Source: Betaproteobacteria bacterium (GTDB taxonomy: Bacteria; Pseudomonadota; Gammaproteobacteria; Burkholderiales; SG8-39). Taken from it: 48,145 nt of DNA. The translations under genes and the position numbers were made by a program. The notes beneath the pieces are model-generated. The model saw nothing but the letters and a program-made list of their open reading frames with translations, was not told the origin of the DNA and made no database searches. Below are positions 26,352 to 35,925 of the stretch, in pieces. The stretch covers positions 1 to 48,145 of the forward strand of contig SCTX01000055.1 of NCBI GenBank assembly GCA_004298385.1, written 5' to 3'. Positions within the stretch are counted from its first letter, which is position 1. The number at the start of each line of letters is the position of its first letter.

Positions 26352-27434
26352 ATGATTCAACTGACCCCGCTCATCCGCTGGCAATTGCCTGGCTCGAATG
26401 GCGCCGAGATCGACGCGCGGCTGCTGCCGCTCCTCGCCGCCATCAACGGCGGCGCAAACCTCGGCGCAGCCGTCGCGCAGGTGGGCCTGTCCTACCGCCA
26501 CGGCTGGGGCCTGCTGCACGCGCAGGCAGCGCTCTTGGGCGTGCCCCTGGTCGATATGCGGCGCGGCAAAGGCGTCAGCTTGACCGCGGCGGGACGGGAA
26601 CTGCTGCAACGGACCGCCGGCGCGGAGCAGCGTCTGCTGCGCAAAGCGGCTGCGATCGAGATCGCGCCCCTGCCGCGTGCGGCCGCTCAACCGCTGCGGC
26701 TGGTCATTCATGCCAGCCACGATCTGGCACTGATCGAATTGCGCGAGCGCATCGCTCCCGCTTTAGGCCTGGAGCTGAATCTAGAATTCAAGGGCAGCCT
26801 AGAAGCGCTCGCCTCGTTCGCCGCCGGTCACGCCGATCTGGCGGGCTTCCACATCCCGCTCGGATCGCACCCGGGCGCGCTGGCGCCGTATCTGCGCTGG
26901 CTCAAACCCCGGCAGCATCGTCTGATCGGGTTCATCGAGCGCGAGCAGGGCCTGATGCTGCCACCGGGCAACCCGGCGCGCGTGCGCGCGCTGCGCGACC
27001 TCGCCAGCAAGCAGTTGCGCGTGATCAACCGGCAGCGCGGTTCGGGCACGCGCCTGCTGTTCGACCAGTTGCTGCATGAATCGGGCATCGACGGCCCTGC
27101 CCTGCGCGGCTACGCGACCGAGGAATTCACCCACCTGGCGGTGGCGGCGACCATCGCCGCGGGCAAGGCCGACGCAGGTTTCGGCGTGAAAGCCGCCGCC
27201 TTGCAATACGGACTCGAATTCAAGACGCTGGAGCGCGAGCGCTATCTGCTCGCCTGCCGCGGCGAGGCCGCGGAGCAGCCCGCCATCCGGCGCTTGCGCC
27301 AGGCCGTCGCCAGCCCGCGAATGCTGCAGGTACTACGCGGCCTGCCGGGCTACGCAAGCGCCAACGCCGGCAGCCTGCTCAGCTTTGCCCGCGCCTTTTC
27401 GACCGGCCGCGGCGGGGTGCGAATAAGAGCCTGA
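26352..27434 (+). CDS. ModE-like HTH plus substrate-binding-domain regulator (TupR-like)
   Basis: The 360-residue protein has an N-terminal ModE-type winged HTH (about residues 15-95: LLPLLAAINGGANLGAAVAQ, SYRHGWGLLHA, GKGVSLTAAGRELL) fused to a periplasmic-binding-protein-like domain (LRLVIHASHDLALIELRERI, LEALASFAAGHADLAGFHIP, NRQRGSGTRLLFDQLL, AAGKADAGFGVKAAA). This architecture is known in regulators of molybdate/tungstate transport. Divergence from tupA suggests it senses intracellular oxyanion or cofactor and controls the tup genes. Confidence 0.88.
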   Translation: MIQLTPLIRWQLPGSNGAEIDARLLPLLAAINGGANLGAAVAQVGLSYRHGWGLLHAQAALLGVPLVDMRRGKGVSLTAAGRELLQRTAGAEQRLLRKAAAIEIAPLPRAAAQPLRLVIHASHDLALIELRERIAPALGLELNLEFKGSLEALASFAAGHADLAGFHIPLGSHPGALAPYLRWLKPRQHRLIGFIEREQGLMLPPGNPARVRALRDLASKQLRVINRQRGSGTRLLFDQLLHESGIDGPALRGYATEEFTHLAVAATIAAGKADAGFGVKAAALQYGLEFKTLERERYLLACRGEAAEQPAIRRLRQAVASPRMLQVLRGLPGYASANAGSLLSFARAFSTGRGGVRIRA

Positions 27435-27534
27435 GCACCGGCGCTCGCGACCCGGCGAGATGAACCGCGCAAGCGCAGGGTACTGACCAGTTCTGGATGA
27501 CCGGACTGACGGCTTGGCTGCAGCAAAGCTTCCC

Positions 27535-29232
27535 CTAGGATTTCACCGGCTCCGGTTCGAGCCGCGGTAATACCATCTCGATCACTTCGCCAAGCATCGT
27601 AACCTGGGCGCCCATGCCCGCCACCAGGCGGTACGTTGACTGCATCAGCGGGTCCGCGGCCACACTGGCAGGGACGAGAGCGGCGGCCCCCTCACAAGTG
27701 ATGCGAATCAGCACGTCCGCGCCACGCAACTGGGTCTCGACCAGGATACGCTTTGGCGCGCGCCCTCGCTCCTCGTCGTCTTCCCCGCACGACTGCAGCA
27801 AATTCATCAGCGCCTCGGTCAAATGGTCCGGGACGATGACTCTTGCCGGCAACCCGGCGCCCGGCTGAAACTCGATGGCCGTCGCGCAAAAGCGCTTGTC
27901 GAAGCTCATGAAATCACAGACGGCCTTTACGATCTGGTTCACGTCGACCGGCTCCGGCGTCTCGTTGCGTGCCGCGGCAAAGTCCGCCATTCGCCGCGTC
28001 ATGGCTGCGATGCGTAGGATTTGCTCCAGGATCACGTTCGGTTTGCAATCGCACTTCTTGCCATTCGCCTGCCGGTCTGCGCTGTCCTCGGCCAGCGCGG
28101 TGATCGTCGCCAGCGGATTACCGATCTCGTGCGAAACGGTAGCCGCCAAGGCCGCAAGCGCGGACATCTTCTCCCGATGCCATCGATTCTCGCGCCTGAG
28201 TGATTGCTCCTGCGCGCGCGCCTGGACGTCGATGATGCGCTGGCCACGGCGCACGAGCAGCGATAGCACGAAATACAGCAGCGCGAGCAGCCCGCCCACG
28301 ATCGCAATGAGCGCGAACGAACTCGCCTCGACCTTCTGCTGATTCTCGGTGGCAACCTGATCGAGCTTTGCCTCGTTCGCGGCCGATACTTGCGCGATTT
28401 CCGCGGCGCCGCTCTTGATCTTTTCCAGGAACGGCGTGACGTCCGAATAGATCTCGAAGACGCCGACGATCCTGCCGCCGTCGCGGGCGAACACCGGAAC
28501 GTAGCTTTGGATCAGATCGCGGTTCTCCACCACGCCTTCGAAGGCGCTGAACCTGTCGCGATGCGTCAGCTCGCTCGCGGGACGGCCGTCAACCGCCGTG
28601 CGCCAACCCTCGTTGTCGCGCTTGTCTTCTCCGATCTGCTCGTGCTCCGAGGAGTACACCGTGACGCCGCGCAAGTCGTACACCTTGATCTTGAACACGG
28701 TGCTCTTCCTCATCGTCTCCCCCATCTTCGCATCGAGCGCCGGAAACTCGGGGACGGCCATGATTTTTTTTCCCGCTTCGGCGTAGCACGCCAGCGTCGC
28801 GCTTGACGGGGCGGCCGCACCTGCCGGGTCGCTGCCCGCTACGATGGAGCGGCAGTGATCGATTGCAACGTGCTGCGCTTTTGCGACAAATGGCGCAAAG
28901 TGCGAGTCCCACAGCGCGTTTGCAAGCAGACGAGTCAAGGTAATGTGCCCGGCTTCGTGTACGAGCAGAAGGTTTCGACGGGCCGCGCTCTCCTGCTGCC
29001 CGGCTGAATTTCTATGCACCTGCGCGACGAAGATGCGCTGCTCTTGCTGGACCTGCCTGAAGTACTCGATTTCCTCGCGCTCGAGGAGGTACAGAACGAC
29101 CGCGACGACCAGAAACGCCACAAGGCTGGTAACTGTGAAGTTGCGAACGAGACGGAAACCGCCCGCATCAGCGCCATGCACGGCGGCTGTCGTGCCGGCC
29201 GCCCGAACCCCCCCTGTAGCCCGCCGCTTCAT
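27535..29232 (-). CDS. histidine kinase paralogue with degenerate ATPase domain
   Basis: The 565-residue protein has a membrane helix at about 31-50, a periplasmic region to about 305 with [20 protein letters not shown], a second helix (about 307-327), and a DHp domain with the phospho-acceptor His368 in [13 protein letters not shown]. The C-terminal ATPase lobe begins normally ([13 protein letters not shown]) but the N-box then reads QSCGEDDEE, losing the second Asn, and no G1 (DxGxG) or G2 glycine box follows. It should therefore be unable to bind ATP. Cys394 and Cys396 lie between the DHp helices. It closely resembles the complete kinase at 34249-35829. It may be a phosphate acceptor or a dominant sensor partner of that kinase. 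Confidence 0.9.
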   Translation of the reverse strand: MKRRATGGVRAAGTTAAVHGADAGGFRLVRNFTVTSLVAFLVVAVVLYLLEREEIEYFRQVQQEQRIFVAQVHRNSAGQQESAARRNLLLVHEAGHITLTRLLANALWDSHFAPFVAKAQHVAIDHCRSIVAGSDPAGAAAPSSATLACYAEAGKKIMAVPEFPALDAKMGETMRKSTVFKIKVYDLRGVTVYSSEHEQIGEDKRDNEGWRTAVDGRPASELTHRDRFSAFEGVVENRDLIQSYVPVFARDGGRIVGVFEIYSDVTPFLEKIKSGAAEIAQVSAANEAKLDQVATENQQKVEASSFALIAIVGGLLALLYFVLSLLVRRGQRIIDVQARAQEQSLRRENRWHREKMSALAALAATVSHEIGNPLATITALAEDSADRQANGKKCDCKPNVILEQILRIAAMTRRMADFAAARNETPEPVDVNQIVKAVCDFMSFDKRFCATAIEFQPGAGLPARVIVPDHLTEALMNLLQSCGEDDEERGRAPKRILVETQLRGADVLIRITCEGAAALVPASVAADPLMQSTYRLVAGMGAQVTMLGEVIEMVLPRLEPEPVKS

Positions 29233-29444
29233 GTCTGATCTTTCCCAGGAACCACTATCTGTCGATGAATCGGATTGCCGGCACTCTCACCCGCGCTGGT
29301 TGGTTGAGGCCGTTCAGCCTGCGCGCCTGCGTCCAACTCAAGCGCTCCTGCTTTCTGTTCCGCTTCCGACGCCAGCCTCCGCTCCCTTTCAGCTCCGTGA
29401 CTGCCGTTGGGGGCAAGGGAAATCGCGGCCGACCCGACCAGCAT
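29229..29444 (-). CDS. possible 71-residue ORF coupled to the degenerate kinase
   Basis: The frame [20 protein letters not shown], ending [16 protein letters not shown], stops with a TGA overlapping the kinase ATG as ATGA, the coupling style used throughout this operon. It has no good ribosome site and no recognised domain. It fills most of the 263 bp between the PilJ-domain gene and the kinase, which otherwise contains nothing I can name. Confidence 0.25.
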   Translation of the reverse strand: MLVGSAAISLAPNGSHGAERERRLASEAEQKAGALELDAGAQAERPQPTSAGESAGNPIHRQIVVPGKDQT

Positions 29445-29495
29445 CTCAGGCAGGACGCGAGCGCGCAGCAGTCCGGATCGATGCCCTCCTTGCCT

Positions 29496-30287
29496 TTATC
29501 TTGCCGGCAACTGCTCGTACATGCCGGTCACGAGCTCCATGCTGCTGAGTATGGCCTCGCTCGCGTGGACCACGATCAACACGTATGAAGCCGCTCCCTG
29601 GAGTCCAAGAGCGTTCTGAAACCATTCCCACTGCACGGCGACCGCGTCCAGTTCCTGGTTGATCTCCGCGGTGTTTTCCGGCGCGGACCGCAGCGCTGCC
29701 AGCGCACCGTCAAACTCGGTGCGCGCCGAGCCTATTTCCTTGCTGACTAACGCCGATTCCATGCCCCATGCGCGCAATAAATAATACTTCGCCAGGCGCT
29801 GGGATAGCATGCGTTGCCGGCCGGCGATGTTAACCAGGCGCCCGGCGGGAGAGGCGGAGCGATTCTGCAATTCTACCGTCAGTTCATGCGCGGCGTTGAC
29901 CAATTTCTCATCCAAGGCCAGCAGGCGCTCGGCGCCACGGCGGTCAGCGCTACCGGTCGCGACGGCTTTGAAGGGCCGCCATAGTTTGTCCACTCGCGCG
30001 ACGGAACGGCGGCTACGCTCATCCGGGGCGCTTTTTCTCAGCTCCCCGAGTTGCGCTTCGAAAAGCCGCACCGCGTCGTCGAGCTGCCGCTTTGAGATTT
30101 GCGGCGTGATCGCCTGCCCTACTTGCACATAAGCTTTGATGATGCGTTGCGTAAGCATGCGCTGGCGACCCGCCTTGTTGATCGCCTGCGCCAGCGTAAT
30201 GTCCGCGGCGCTTGCCAACTCGGGCCCGACGAGGAATATACCGGCGCATGCCAGCAACGCGATCAAATGGATGCGAAGATTTTTCAT
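29496..30287 (-). CDS. exported protein with two PilJ (NarX-like) sensor domains
   Basis: The 263-residue protein has a signal peptide (LIALLACAGIFLVGPELASA) and two copies of the PilJ/NarX-type helix motif: INKAGRQRMLTQRIIKAY and VNIAGRQRMLSQRLAKYY. In NarX and PilJ this helical fold is the extracytoplasmic sensor of a transmembrane receptor. Here no membrane anchor or signalling domain follows, so it looks like a free periplasmic sensor or ligand-binding protein. Its start overlaps the propeller gene stop (ATGA). Position in a kinase/regulator operon suggests it informs one of the kinases. The ligand is unknown. Confidence 0.88.
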   Translation of the reverse strand: MKNLRIHLIALLACAGIFLVGPELASAADITLAQAINKAGRQRMLTQRIIKAYVQVGQAITPQISKRQLDDAVRLFEAQLGELRKSAPDERSRRSVARVDKLWRPFKAVATGSADRRGAERLLALDEKLVNAAHELTVELQNRSASPAGRLVNIAGRQRMLSQRLAKYYLLRAWGMESALVSKEIGSARTEFDGALAALRSAPENTAEINQELDAVAVQWEWFQNALGLQGAASYVLIVVHASEAILSSMELVTGMYEQLPAR

Positions 30288-31603
30288 AATGACTGCGGGG
30301 CGGTCAGTGAGGCGTCAATCGGAGCAGGCGGCGACAGAAAGTGCTGTTTCGAGGCGGGCTGCCGAATGTGGGCAACCCCGCCGAAACTTCCAACCCAAAC
30401 GCCGCCATCCTTGGTGGTCGTCACGGAATACACGGTTTCGGCCAACAGACCGTGCGCGGTGGTCATGACCTGGAATTTCCCTTTGTTGAAGACTGCAAGT
30501 CCGTTCTTGGTGCCGATCCACAGTCGCCCTTTCCGGTCGAAATTCAGCGCGGAGATTTGGTTGCTCGGGAGACCCTCGGCGACGGTGTAGTTCCGCCATG
30601 CCTTGCCATCAAAGCGCGCAAGCCCCGCACCCCGGCTTCCCGCCCAAACTCCACCGTCTTCGCCCACTTCCAGCGCGGCGATGTGATTGGGATTGAATGC
30701 CAGCTTGGCGCCCGCACCTCGCGCATCCCGCGCCTGCCCCGTGTCTTGGGCTTGCCCGCGCGTCGGATCGCCGTCGGACGCGCCTTCGCGCGGTGCGCCG
30801 AGCCCTTTGGCGTGCGTCCAGTTTTTCCACTTGCCGTTGCGGAAATTCGCGACCCCGCCGCGGGTTGCAAACCAGACACTACCGTCCTTTCCTTCCACGA
30901 TGCGGTAAACCCGGTTATGCGGCAAGCCGCCGCCGGTGCTCTCGACCGTATAGAGGTCCCATTTCGCACGCTCCTTCATCGCGCCGCCGCGAATCCGGCT
31001 AACTCCCGAGCCGGTGGCGATCCACACGTCCGCGCTTGAAGCCTCGAGCAGGTCGTAGACATACGCGTCGCCCAAACCCTCGGTAACGCCGTAGTGCTCC
31101 CATTCTTGCGCATCTTGGTTAAACAGCGACAAACCGCCGCCATAGGTTCCGACCGAGATCTTTCCTCGCAGCTTACCCAAATGGAGGATCCCATTGGACC
31201 GCGGCCCATTACGCGCATCGTACGTCTTGAACTCGCGTGTAACCGTGTCGTAGCGCACCATCCCGCCGGAAGTGCCAAGCCACATCACGGTTTCGTCCGC
31301 GTAGATCGCCATCACGCTGTTGTTACCGACGCGAAAGTGGGTATACGCGCGCGTCGGGTCCACTTGTACTCTGCCTTCGCGCGCTTCCGCACCCGCTTGC
31401 GGGCGAGCCGCGGCAATCGGGGGATGCGCGGCCGGAAGCGCGGGACGCGGAATTGGGATGGAGGCCTGCGCCGGCGCCGCTCTCGGCGTCGAGGCAAAGT
31501 CGCCGACCCGGTTGCTTTGCTGAACGTCGAGCACATAGGCGCCAGCCGCGATCGCCCCGGCGGCGATCAGGAGTAGTCCCACGGCTTTCCGGCTTAAGCT
31601 CAT
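30284..31603 (-). CDS. membrane-anchored reg_prop beta-propeller protein
   Basis: The 439-residue protein has one N-terminal helix (VGLLLIAAGAIAAGAYVLDV), a Pro/Ala-rich linker of about 60 residues, then repeats of the two-component-regulator propeller type: MWLGTSGGMVRYD, ISVGTYGGGLSLFNQ, VWIATGSGVSRI, VWFATRGGVANF, VWAGSRGAGLARF, LWIGTKNGLAVF and VWVGSFGGVAHI. Such repeats normally form the sensor of hybrid kinases; here they are on a separate anchored protein. An Ala/Asp/Gly/Arg-rich insert of about 35 residues interrupts the propeller after repeat four. The start at 31603 has GAGGGCGG upstream. The likely role is periplasmic sensing or scaffolding. Confidence 0.88.
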   Translation of the reverse strand: MSLSRKAVGLLLIAAGAIAAGAYVLDVQQSNRVGDFASTPRAAPAQASIPIPRPALPAAHPPIAAARPQAGAEAREGRVQVDPTRAYTHFRVGNNSVMAIYADETVMWLGTSGGMVRYDTVTREFKTYDARNGPRSNGILHLGKLRGKISVGTYGGGLSLFNQDAQEWEHYGVTEGLGDAYVYDLLEASSADVWIATGSGVSRIRGGAMKERAKWDLYTVESTGGGLPHNRVYRIVEGKDGSVWFATRGGVANFRNGKWKNWTHAKGLGAPREGASDGDPTRGQAQDTGQARDARGAGAKLAFNPNHIAALEVGEDGGVWAGSRGAGLARFDGKAWRNYTVAEGLPSNQISALNFDRKGRLWIGTKNGLAVFNKGKFQVMTTAHGLLAETVYSVTTTKDGGVWVGSFGGVAHIRQPASKQHFLSPPAPIDASLTAPQSL

Positions 31604-31632
31604 GCTGCCGCCCTCCTCATGGCGCTGCAATG

Positions 31633-31651
31633 CGCTTCACGTTGTGAAGCG
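31633..31651. other. intercistronic stem-loop
   Basis: CGCTTCAC-GTT-GTGAAGCG is a perfect 8 bp stem with a 3-base loop in the 86 bp between the monoheme cytochrome gene and the propeller gene. There is no T-run, so it is more likely an mRNA processing or stability element, or an operator, than a terminator. Confidence 0.45.
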
Positions 31652-31689
31652 GCGGCGCGGACCATACCCGGGCGATCAATGCAAGCTCC

Positions 31690-32088
31690 TCAGCGCAGTG
31701 TTCTGCTGAAAGCGATGACGTCCAGAATCTCGCGGTCGCTAAGAATGCCAAGGTAAGCGGGCATCGCGTTCTTGCCGGACTTGAGAGTAGCCAGCAGCGC
31801 CAAATCCGACTGCATCATCCGCTCCGCTCGCACGAGATGAGGCGCCCCGGGCATGACGCTGACGCCGCCCGGGCCGTGGCAGGCGGCGCAATGTTTGGCA
31901 TAGATCTGCGCTCCCTTGATGACATCGGCAGCGCACGCCGGCAGGACGGCGACAAACGTCATGAACCCCGCCAAACTCACTTGGCCAAGGCAGCGCGCCG
32001 CGCCCACGCCCCGATTAGCGCGCACTCCGGGATTTATGCGGCCTGGTGGAGCCGCAGCCCTGCGGCAGTCTGGCTCGCTATGGCTCAT
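31690..32088 (-). CDS. small monoheme cytochrome c
   Basis: The 132-residue protein has one haem site (KHCAACHGPGG) and a likely distal Met in KNAMPAYLGILSDREILDVI, a class I cytochrome c of roughly 80 residues after export. The hydrophobic signal segment LAGFMTFVAVLPACAAD is preceded by about 36 basic residues, so the true start may be internal, though the ATG at 32088 follows the Sel1 stop by 1 bp. It should carry electrons in the periplasm between membrane donors and the multihaem cytochromes, or report redox state to the sensors. Confidence 0.9.
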   Translation of the reverse strand: MSHSEPDCRRAAAPPGRINPGVRANRGVGAARCLGQVSLAGFMTFVAVLPACAADVIKGAQIYAKHCAACHGPGGVSVMPGAPHLVRAERMMQSDLALLATLKSGKNAMPAYLGILSDREILDVIAFSRTLR

Positions 32089-32089
32089 G

Positions 32090-32752
32090 TCATTTTTTCT
32101 CCTTCTTTCTCGTTGCGCCCTTTTCGGCGACGCCCCGTGCTGCCCGCCCCTTTGCTTCCAGCGCCTCGGCCTGCTTCAGGTCGACGGCAAGTCCGTACGC
32201 GCCGGTACGGTAGGCGGCCGCGAGACGCTCCAACGCCGGCAAGTAGCCCGAGTCGGCTGCACGGCGCACCCAGCGCAACGCCTCCGCGCCATTGCGCTGC
32301 GTCTCATCGATTCCGAGCTCACCGCTAATATAAGCCTGCGCGAGCGAGTTGATCGCGGCTGCATGCCCTTTTTCGGCGGCACGCGCAATCCACTTGCGCG
32401 CTTCACCCGGATCACGCTTGACTCCTTGGCCCGCGGCATACATCGAACCGAGGCCGTATTCGCCCTCCGGCTCGCCCTGCACCGCCGCCTTGCGATAATA
32501 GGCAACGGCCTCGTCGTTGAATTCGGCCTGGTCCAGAATATACGCGAGCAGCGACTGCGACGGCGCATGGCCGGCGTCGGCGGATTTCTTGAGCAGGGAC
32601 ATTGCCCGCACCACGTCGCCGCCGCGGTAAGCCTCCGAGCCTGCGCGATAATCATCCTCCGGCGCCGCCCAGGCTATGCCAGCGTGCCACACGAGCAGCA
32701 CCGCCAGAACCCTCGAGACCATTACCCACTTGCCCTGAACCCGTATTTGCAT
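32090..32752 (-). CDS. Sel1-repeat (TPR-like) exported protein
   Basis: The 220-residue protein has an N-terminal signal segment (VLAVLLVWHAGIAWA) and about five Sel1-like repeats, e.g. GHAPSQSLLAYILDQAEF, GEPEGEYGLGSMYAAGQGV and GHAAAINSLAQAYISGELG. Sel1 repeats form a solenoid for protein contacts. A GCAGGAG site lies before the ATG. It may hold components of the adjacent electron-transfer or sensing complex; no specific partner can be read. Confidence 0.9.
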   Translation of the reverse strand: MQIRVQGKWVMVSRVLAVLLVWHAGIAWAAPEDDYRAGSEAYRGGDVVRAMSLLKKSADAGHAPSQSLLAYILDQAEFNDEAVAYYRKAAVQGEPEGEYGLGSMYAAGQGVKRDPGEARKWIARAAEKGHAAAINSLAQAYISGELGIDETQRNGAEALRWVRRAADSGYLPALERLAAAYRTGAYGLAVDLKQAEALEAKGRAARGVAEKGATRKKEKK

Positions 32753-32826
32753 CTATTCAAGCTCCTGCAACGCGATCGTAGCCAATCTCCGGCAACACGG
32801 CGGGTTTGCCGCAACCGGCGCACTCT

Positions 32827-34242
32827 CTAGCACTTGGCAGGCAATGAACCATGCGATGTGCCCGCCGGCAATCCGTCTCGCTCGAATTCCTCGAGTTTGC
32901 GATACAGGCTGGACAGCCCTATGCCCAGCCGTTGCGCGGCGGCCCGGCGGTCGCCACATGCTTCCTCGATTGCACAGCGCAGAACATCGGCCTCGAACCT
33001 TCGCAACTGGTCGCGCAGATACCCTGTCTGAGCAATTCGCGTGCCAGCCTGCATCGCAGCGGCGGAACTGCGGATAATGTCCGCCGGGAGGTCGCCGGAT
33101 GCGATGCAATCACCCTCGGCAAGGAGGAGCGCTCGGCTGATTACGTTATTGAGCTGGCGCACGTTGCCCGGCCACGAGTAGCCGAGCAAAATCTCCTCGA
33201 CGCCTGGATCCATTTGCACCGCGCGGGGCCGGTCGTTGGCATCCCGCGCCCCGGAGAGCAGATGCTGGATCAGGCCGCGGAGGTCGCTTTGGCGTTCGCG
33301 CAGCGGCGGCGCGTGGATCTGGAACATGCTCAGGCGGAAATACAGATCCTCGCGGAATTTCCCCTGTGCCACCAGCTCTTGCGGATCACGATTGGTCGCC
33401 GCCACGATCCGCGCATCGACGTGCCGCGCCTGCTCGCTGCCCACCGGGCGCACAATTTTGTCCTCGATCACGTGCAGCAGCTTGGCCTGCATGTGCAGCG
33501 GCAACTCTCCGATCTCGTCCAGGAAGAGCGTTCCCTGGTCGGCCTGAAGGAATAGGCCTTTGCGCGCACGGTCGGCGCCGGTAAATGCGCCTTTGGTATG
33601 GCCGAAAAACTCGCTCTCGATCAGTTGTTCTGGAATCGCGCCGCAATTTACCACGACGAATGGTCTGTCGCGGCGCCGGCTTTGTTCGTGAATCGCGCGC
33701 GCGATTACGCCCTTCCCCGTTCCGCTTTCGCCGGTAATAAGCACCGTGCTGTCGGTCTCCGTGATTCGGCGCACCATCCGCTCCAGCTCGAGCATCGGCG
33801 CAGATTCCCAGCGATAGAGCCCTTCCGAGCCGACCTTCACGGCTTTGCGCAGCGCCTGATTTTCCTCGCGCAAACCTCGCACCGCCGCGATTCGGGCAAG
33901 CCGGTGCAGCACCTCCTCGTTGCGCACCGGTTTGACCATGTAGTCGGACGCGCCCGCTCGAAGCGCCTCGACCGCGGTCTCCATCGAACCATAGGCGGTC
34001 ACCATGATGAACGCCGTATCGATGCCGGTGGCAAGCGCCTCGCGCACCAGGTCGATGCCGTTGCCGTCGGGCAGCTTGATGTCGCACAATACGACATCCA
34101 CGTCGCCGCGCGCGAGCTTGGCGGCCGCCTCCCTGACGCTCGCCGCCAGATCCACCGAGTAACCGGCTTTCGCCACGATCGAGCCGAGAATCTCGCGTAG
34201 CGCCAGTTCGTCGTCGAGTACCAGTACATGCATCGAGGACAT
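32827..34242 (-). CDS. NtrC-family sigma-54-dependent response regulator
   Basis: The 471-residue protein has a receiver domain (acidic pair Asp10/Asp11, phospho-acceptor Asp54 in [13 protein letters not shown], Lys in YMVKPVR), an AAA+ domain with Walker [15 protein letters not shown], the sigma-54 contact loop GAFTGA, and Walker B-type [11 protein letters not shown], and a Fis-type HTH ([20 protein letters not shown]). It should activate sigma-54 promoters when phosphorylated by the kinase whose gene ends 6 bp upstream. I could not find a convincing TGGCAC-N5-TTGC promoter in the intergenic stretches I examined, so its target is probably beyond the right edge. Confidence 0.96.
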   Translation of the reverse strand: MSSMHVLVLDDELALREILGSIVAKAGYSVDLAASVREAAAKLARGDVDVVLCDIKLPDGNGIDLVREALATGIDTAFIMVTAYGSMETAVEALRAGASDYMVKPVRNEEVLHRLARIAAVRGLREENQALRKAVKVGSEGLYRWESAPMLELERMVRRITETDSTVLITGESGTGKGVIARAIHEQSRRRDRPFVVVNCGAIPEQLIESEFFGHTKGAFTGADRARKGLFLQADQGTLFLDEIGELPLHMQAKLLHVIEDKIVRPVGSEQARHVDARIVAATNRDPQELVAQGKFREDLYFRLSMFQIHAPPLRERQSDLRGLIQHLLSGARDANDRPRAVQMDPGVEEILLGYSWPGNVRQLNNVISRALLLAEGDCIASGDLPADIIRSSAAAMQAGTRIAQTGYLRDQLRRFEADVLRCAIEEACGDRRAAAQRLGIGLSSLYRKLEEFERDGLPAGTSHGSLPAKC

Positions 34243-34248
34243 CGCGCC

Positions 34249-35829
34249 TTACTCCCGCGTTGCCGGGCGCGGCAGGTAGACCGACGCCCGCGTGCCGCGC
34301 CCCGGTGTCGAGTCAAGCTCAATCCGCCCGCCTTCCGCCTCAATGAGCGATTTGCACATGAACAGGCCGATCCCGCTGCCGTGTCCGGGCGCTTTGGTTG
34401 TAAACGCCTCATCGAATGCCCGCGCCATTGTCGGCGCGTCCATCCCGCAGCCGTTGTCCGCCACCACCAACACCACCTCCGCGCCGCTCGATCTCGTTAC
34501 GACGCTAACCGACGGTTCGCGACCGACGATATCGCAGCTCGCATCGGCGGCGTTGATGAGAAGGTTCATCAGGACTTGAGTCAGATGGTCGGCAACGGCA
34601 TTGATCGCCGGCACTTCCGAATCGAGGTCGAGGTTGAACTCGATGTTGCCGAAACGTTTGTCGTAGCGGATGAAGCCGCACGTTCGGCGCAGCAGCGCGT
34701 TGAGATCGAGAAGTTGCGGCTCCGGCGAATAAGGCGTGGTCATTTCCGCGAGTTGGCGGGTGATCTGACTGATCCGGCGTGTTTGCTCCAGGATAAGTTC
34801 CGGCCGGCAGCGTTCCCCGGAACACATGTTTGAAATTCGCTGATCCTGGATCGCTTCGGCAACCCCGGTGATCGCAGCAATCGGGTTATTCACCTCGTGC
34901 GCAATCGTCGCGGCCAGGGACCCGATGGCGGCCATCTTTTCCTGGTGAAAGCGCTGCTGGCGCGCGATCTCCAGTTGCCTTTCACGCTCCCGCAGTTCCG
35001 ATTGCATGTTGTTGACGGACTCCATCAACGCTCCGAGCTCATCGTGCCGCGTGATTTCAATAGGCATGCCGCGATAGCCCGTGACCACCTCCGTCGCGCG
35101 CGCCCGCAGCTTGCGGATGTCCCGTACCAGGAGCGAAAAGAATCGCATTACGACGCCCCCGAAGAGCAAGGCCCCAGCCAGCCCCATGACCACCGAGGTC
35201 AGCGTGATCGAGTCATAAATGTGGCGAAAATTCTCGGTCAGCGCTTGTTGCCGATTGCGCGCTTCGCTGGTCACATCGTCGAGTTGTGTCACCAGTTGGT
35301 GGAGATTCTCGCGCAGTTCGACCAGCCTTTTGTTCCCCCATTCGGCTCTGATCATGGCGCTGTTATGGTCAAGCCGGACAATCCACGGCTGCATCAATGG
35401 ATACCTTTCGCTCAGTCCCTGCAACCCGGCCTGGACCGCGCCTATGTCAAGCGCGATGGTCTCCGCTGTCGCGCGCGAATTAGGGGTGGCATAAGCTTCA
35501 TTTACATTGAGAATTGCATACGCAAGAGCGGAATTCACGCGTCCCAGCGCCTCCTCGGCCTGGTACAGGTTTCGCTGCTGTTCGACGGTCGCCCGCAGCG
35601 TGGCGCGCTGCTGGGCGAGCGTGATGCCGATCGCCACGACGTACAGCATGACGATGACGAACGCAATGACGCCCTTGGTGCGCAAGGATACACGCGCGCT
35701 GTCCAGATTCAACGCGCGTTTCCCGCTGCCTCTCGGCGCATAGGTCAACTGCCCAGCCAGACTCAAATTACCCCCTTGCATCCGCTCCGGCGGACGGCGC
35801 CGGACTCTCGACAACGCGTAGTGTGACAT
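34249..35829 (-). CDS. membrane sensor histidine kinase (complete)
   Basis: The 526-residue kinase has a membrane helix at about 53-72, a helical periplasmic sensor, a second helix at about 208-230, a HAMP-like linker, a DHp domain with His311 in TIAHEVNNPIAAI, and a full ATPase lobe: N-box HLTQVLMNLLINAADA, G1 VADNGCGMD and G2 GHGSGIGL. Cys336 and Cys341 (MCSGERCRPE) lie in the turn between the two DHp helices. The start at 35829 has GGGGGG just upstream; the longer frame is poorer. It should phosphorylate the sigma-54 regulator encoded next. Confidence 0.95.
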   Translation of the reverse strand: MSHYALSRVRRRPPERMQGGNLSLAGQLTYAPRGSGKRALNLDSARVSLRTKGVIAFVIVMLYVVAIGITLAQQRATLRATVEQQRNLYQAEEALGRVNSALAYAILNVNEAYATPNSRATAETIALDIGAVQAGLQGLSERYPLMQPWIVRLDHNSAMIRAEWGNKRLVELRENLHQLVTQLDDVTSEARNRQQALTENFRHIYDSITLTSVVMGLAGALLFGGVVMRFFSLLVRDIRKLRARATEVVTGYRGMPIEITRHDELGALMESVNNMQSELRERERQLEIARQQRFHQEKMAAIGSLAATIAHEVNNPIAAITGVAEAIQDQRISNMCSGERCRPELILEQTRRISQITRQLAEMTTPYSPEPQLLDLNALLRRTCGFIRYDKRFGNIEFNLDLDSEVPAINAVADHLTQVLMNLLINAADASCDIVGREPSVSVVTRSSGAEVVLVVADNGCGMDAPTMARAFDEAFTTKAPGHGSGIGLFMCKSLIEAEGGRIELDSTPGRGTRASVYLPRPATRE

Positions 35830-35925
35830 GTCCCCCCTGAAGATTCCTTTGATCCAGATCAGGAACGCCGTGCTCCTGTCTCCTTTCGTCCGATACCCCG
35901 GTCGCATTTGGCTTGAACCGGACCG

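Noticed and set aside
27435-27534. Bidirectional terminator between the convergent regulator and kinase genes
   Set aside because: No strong stem followed by a T-run is present in these 100 bp.
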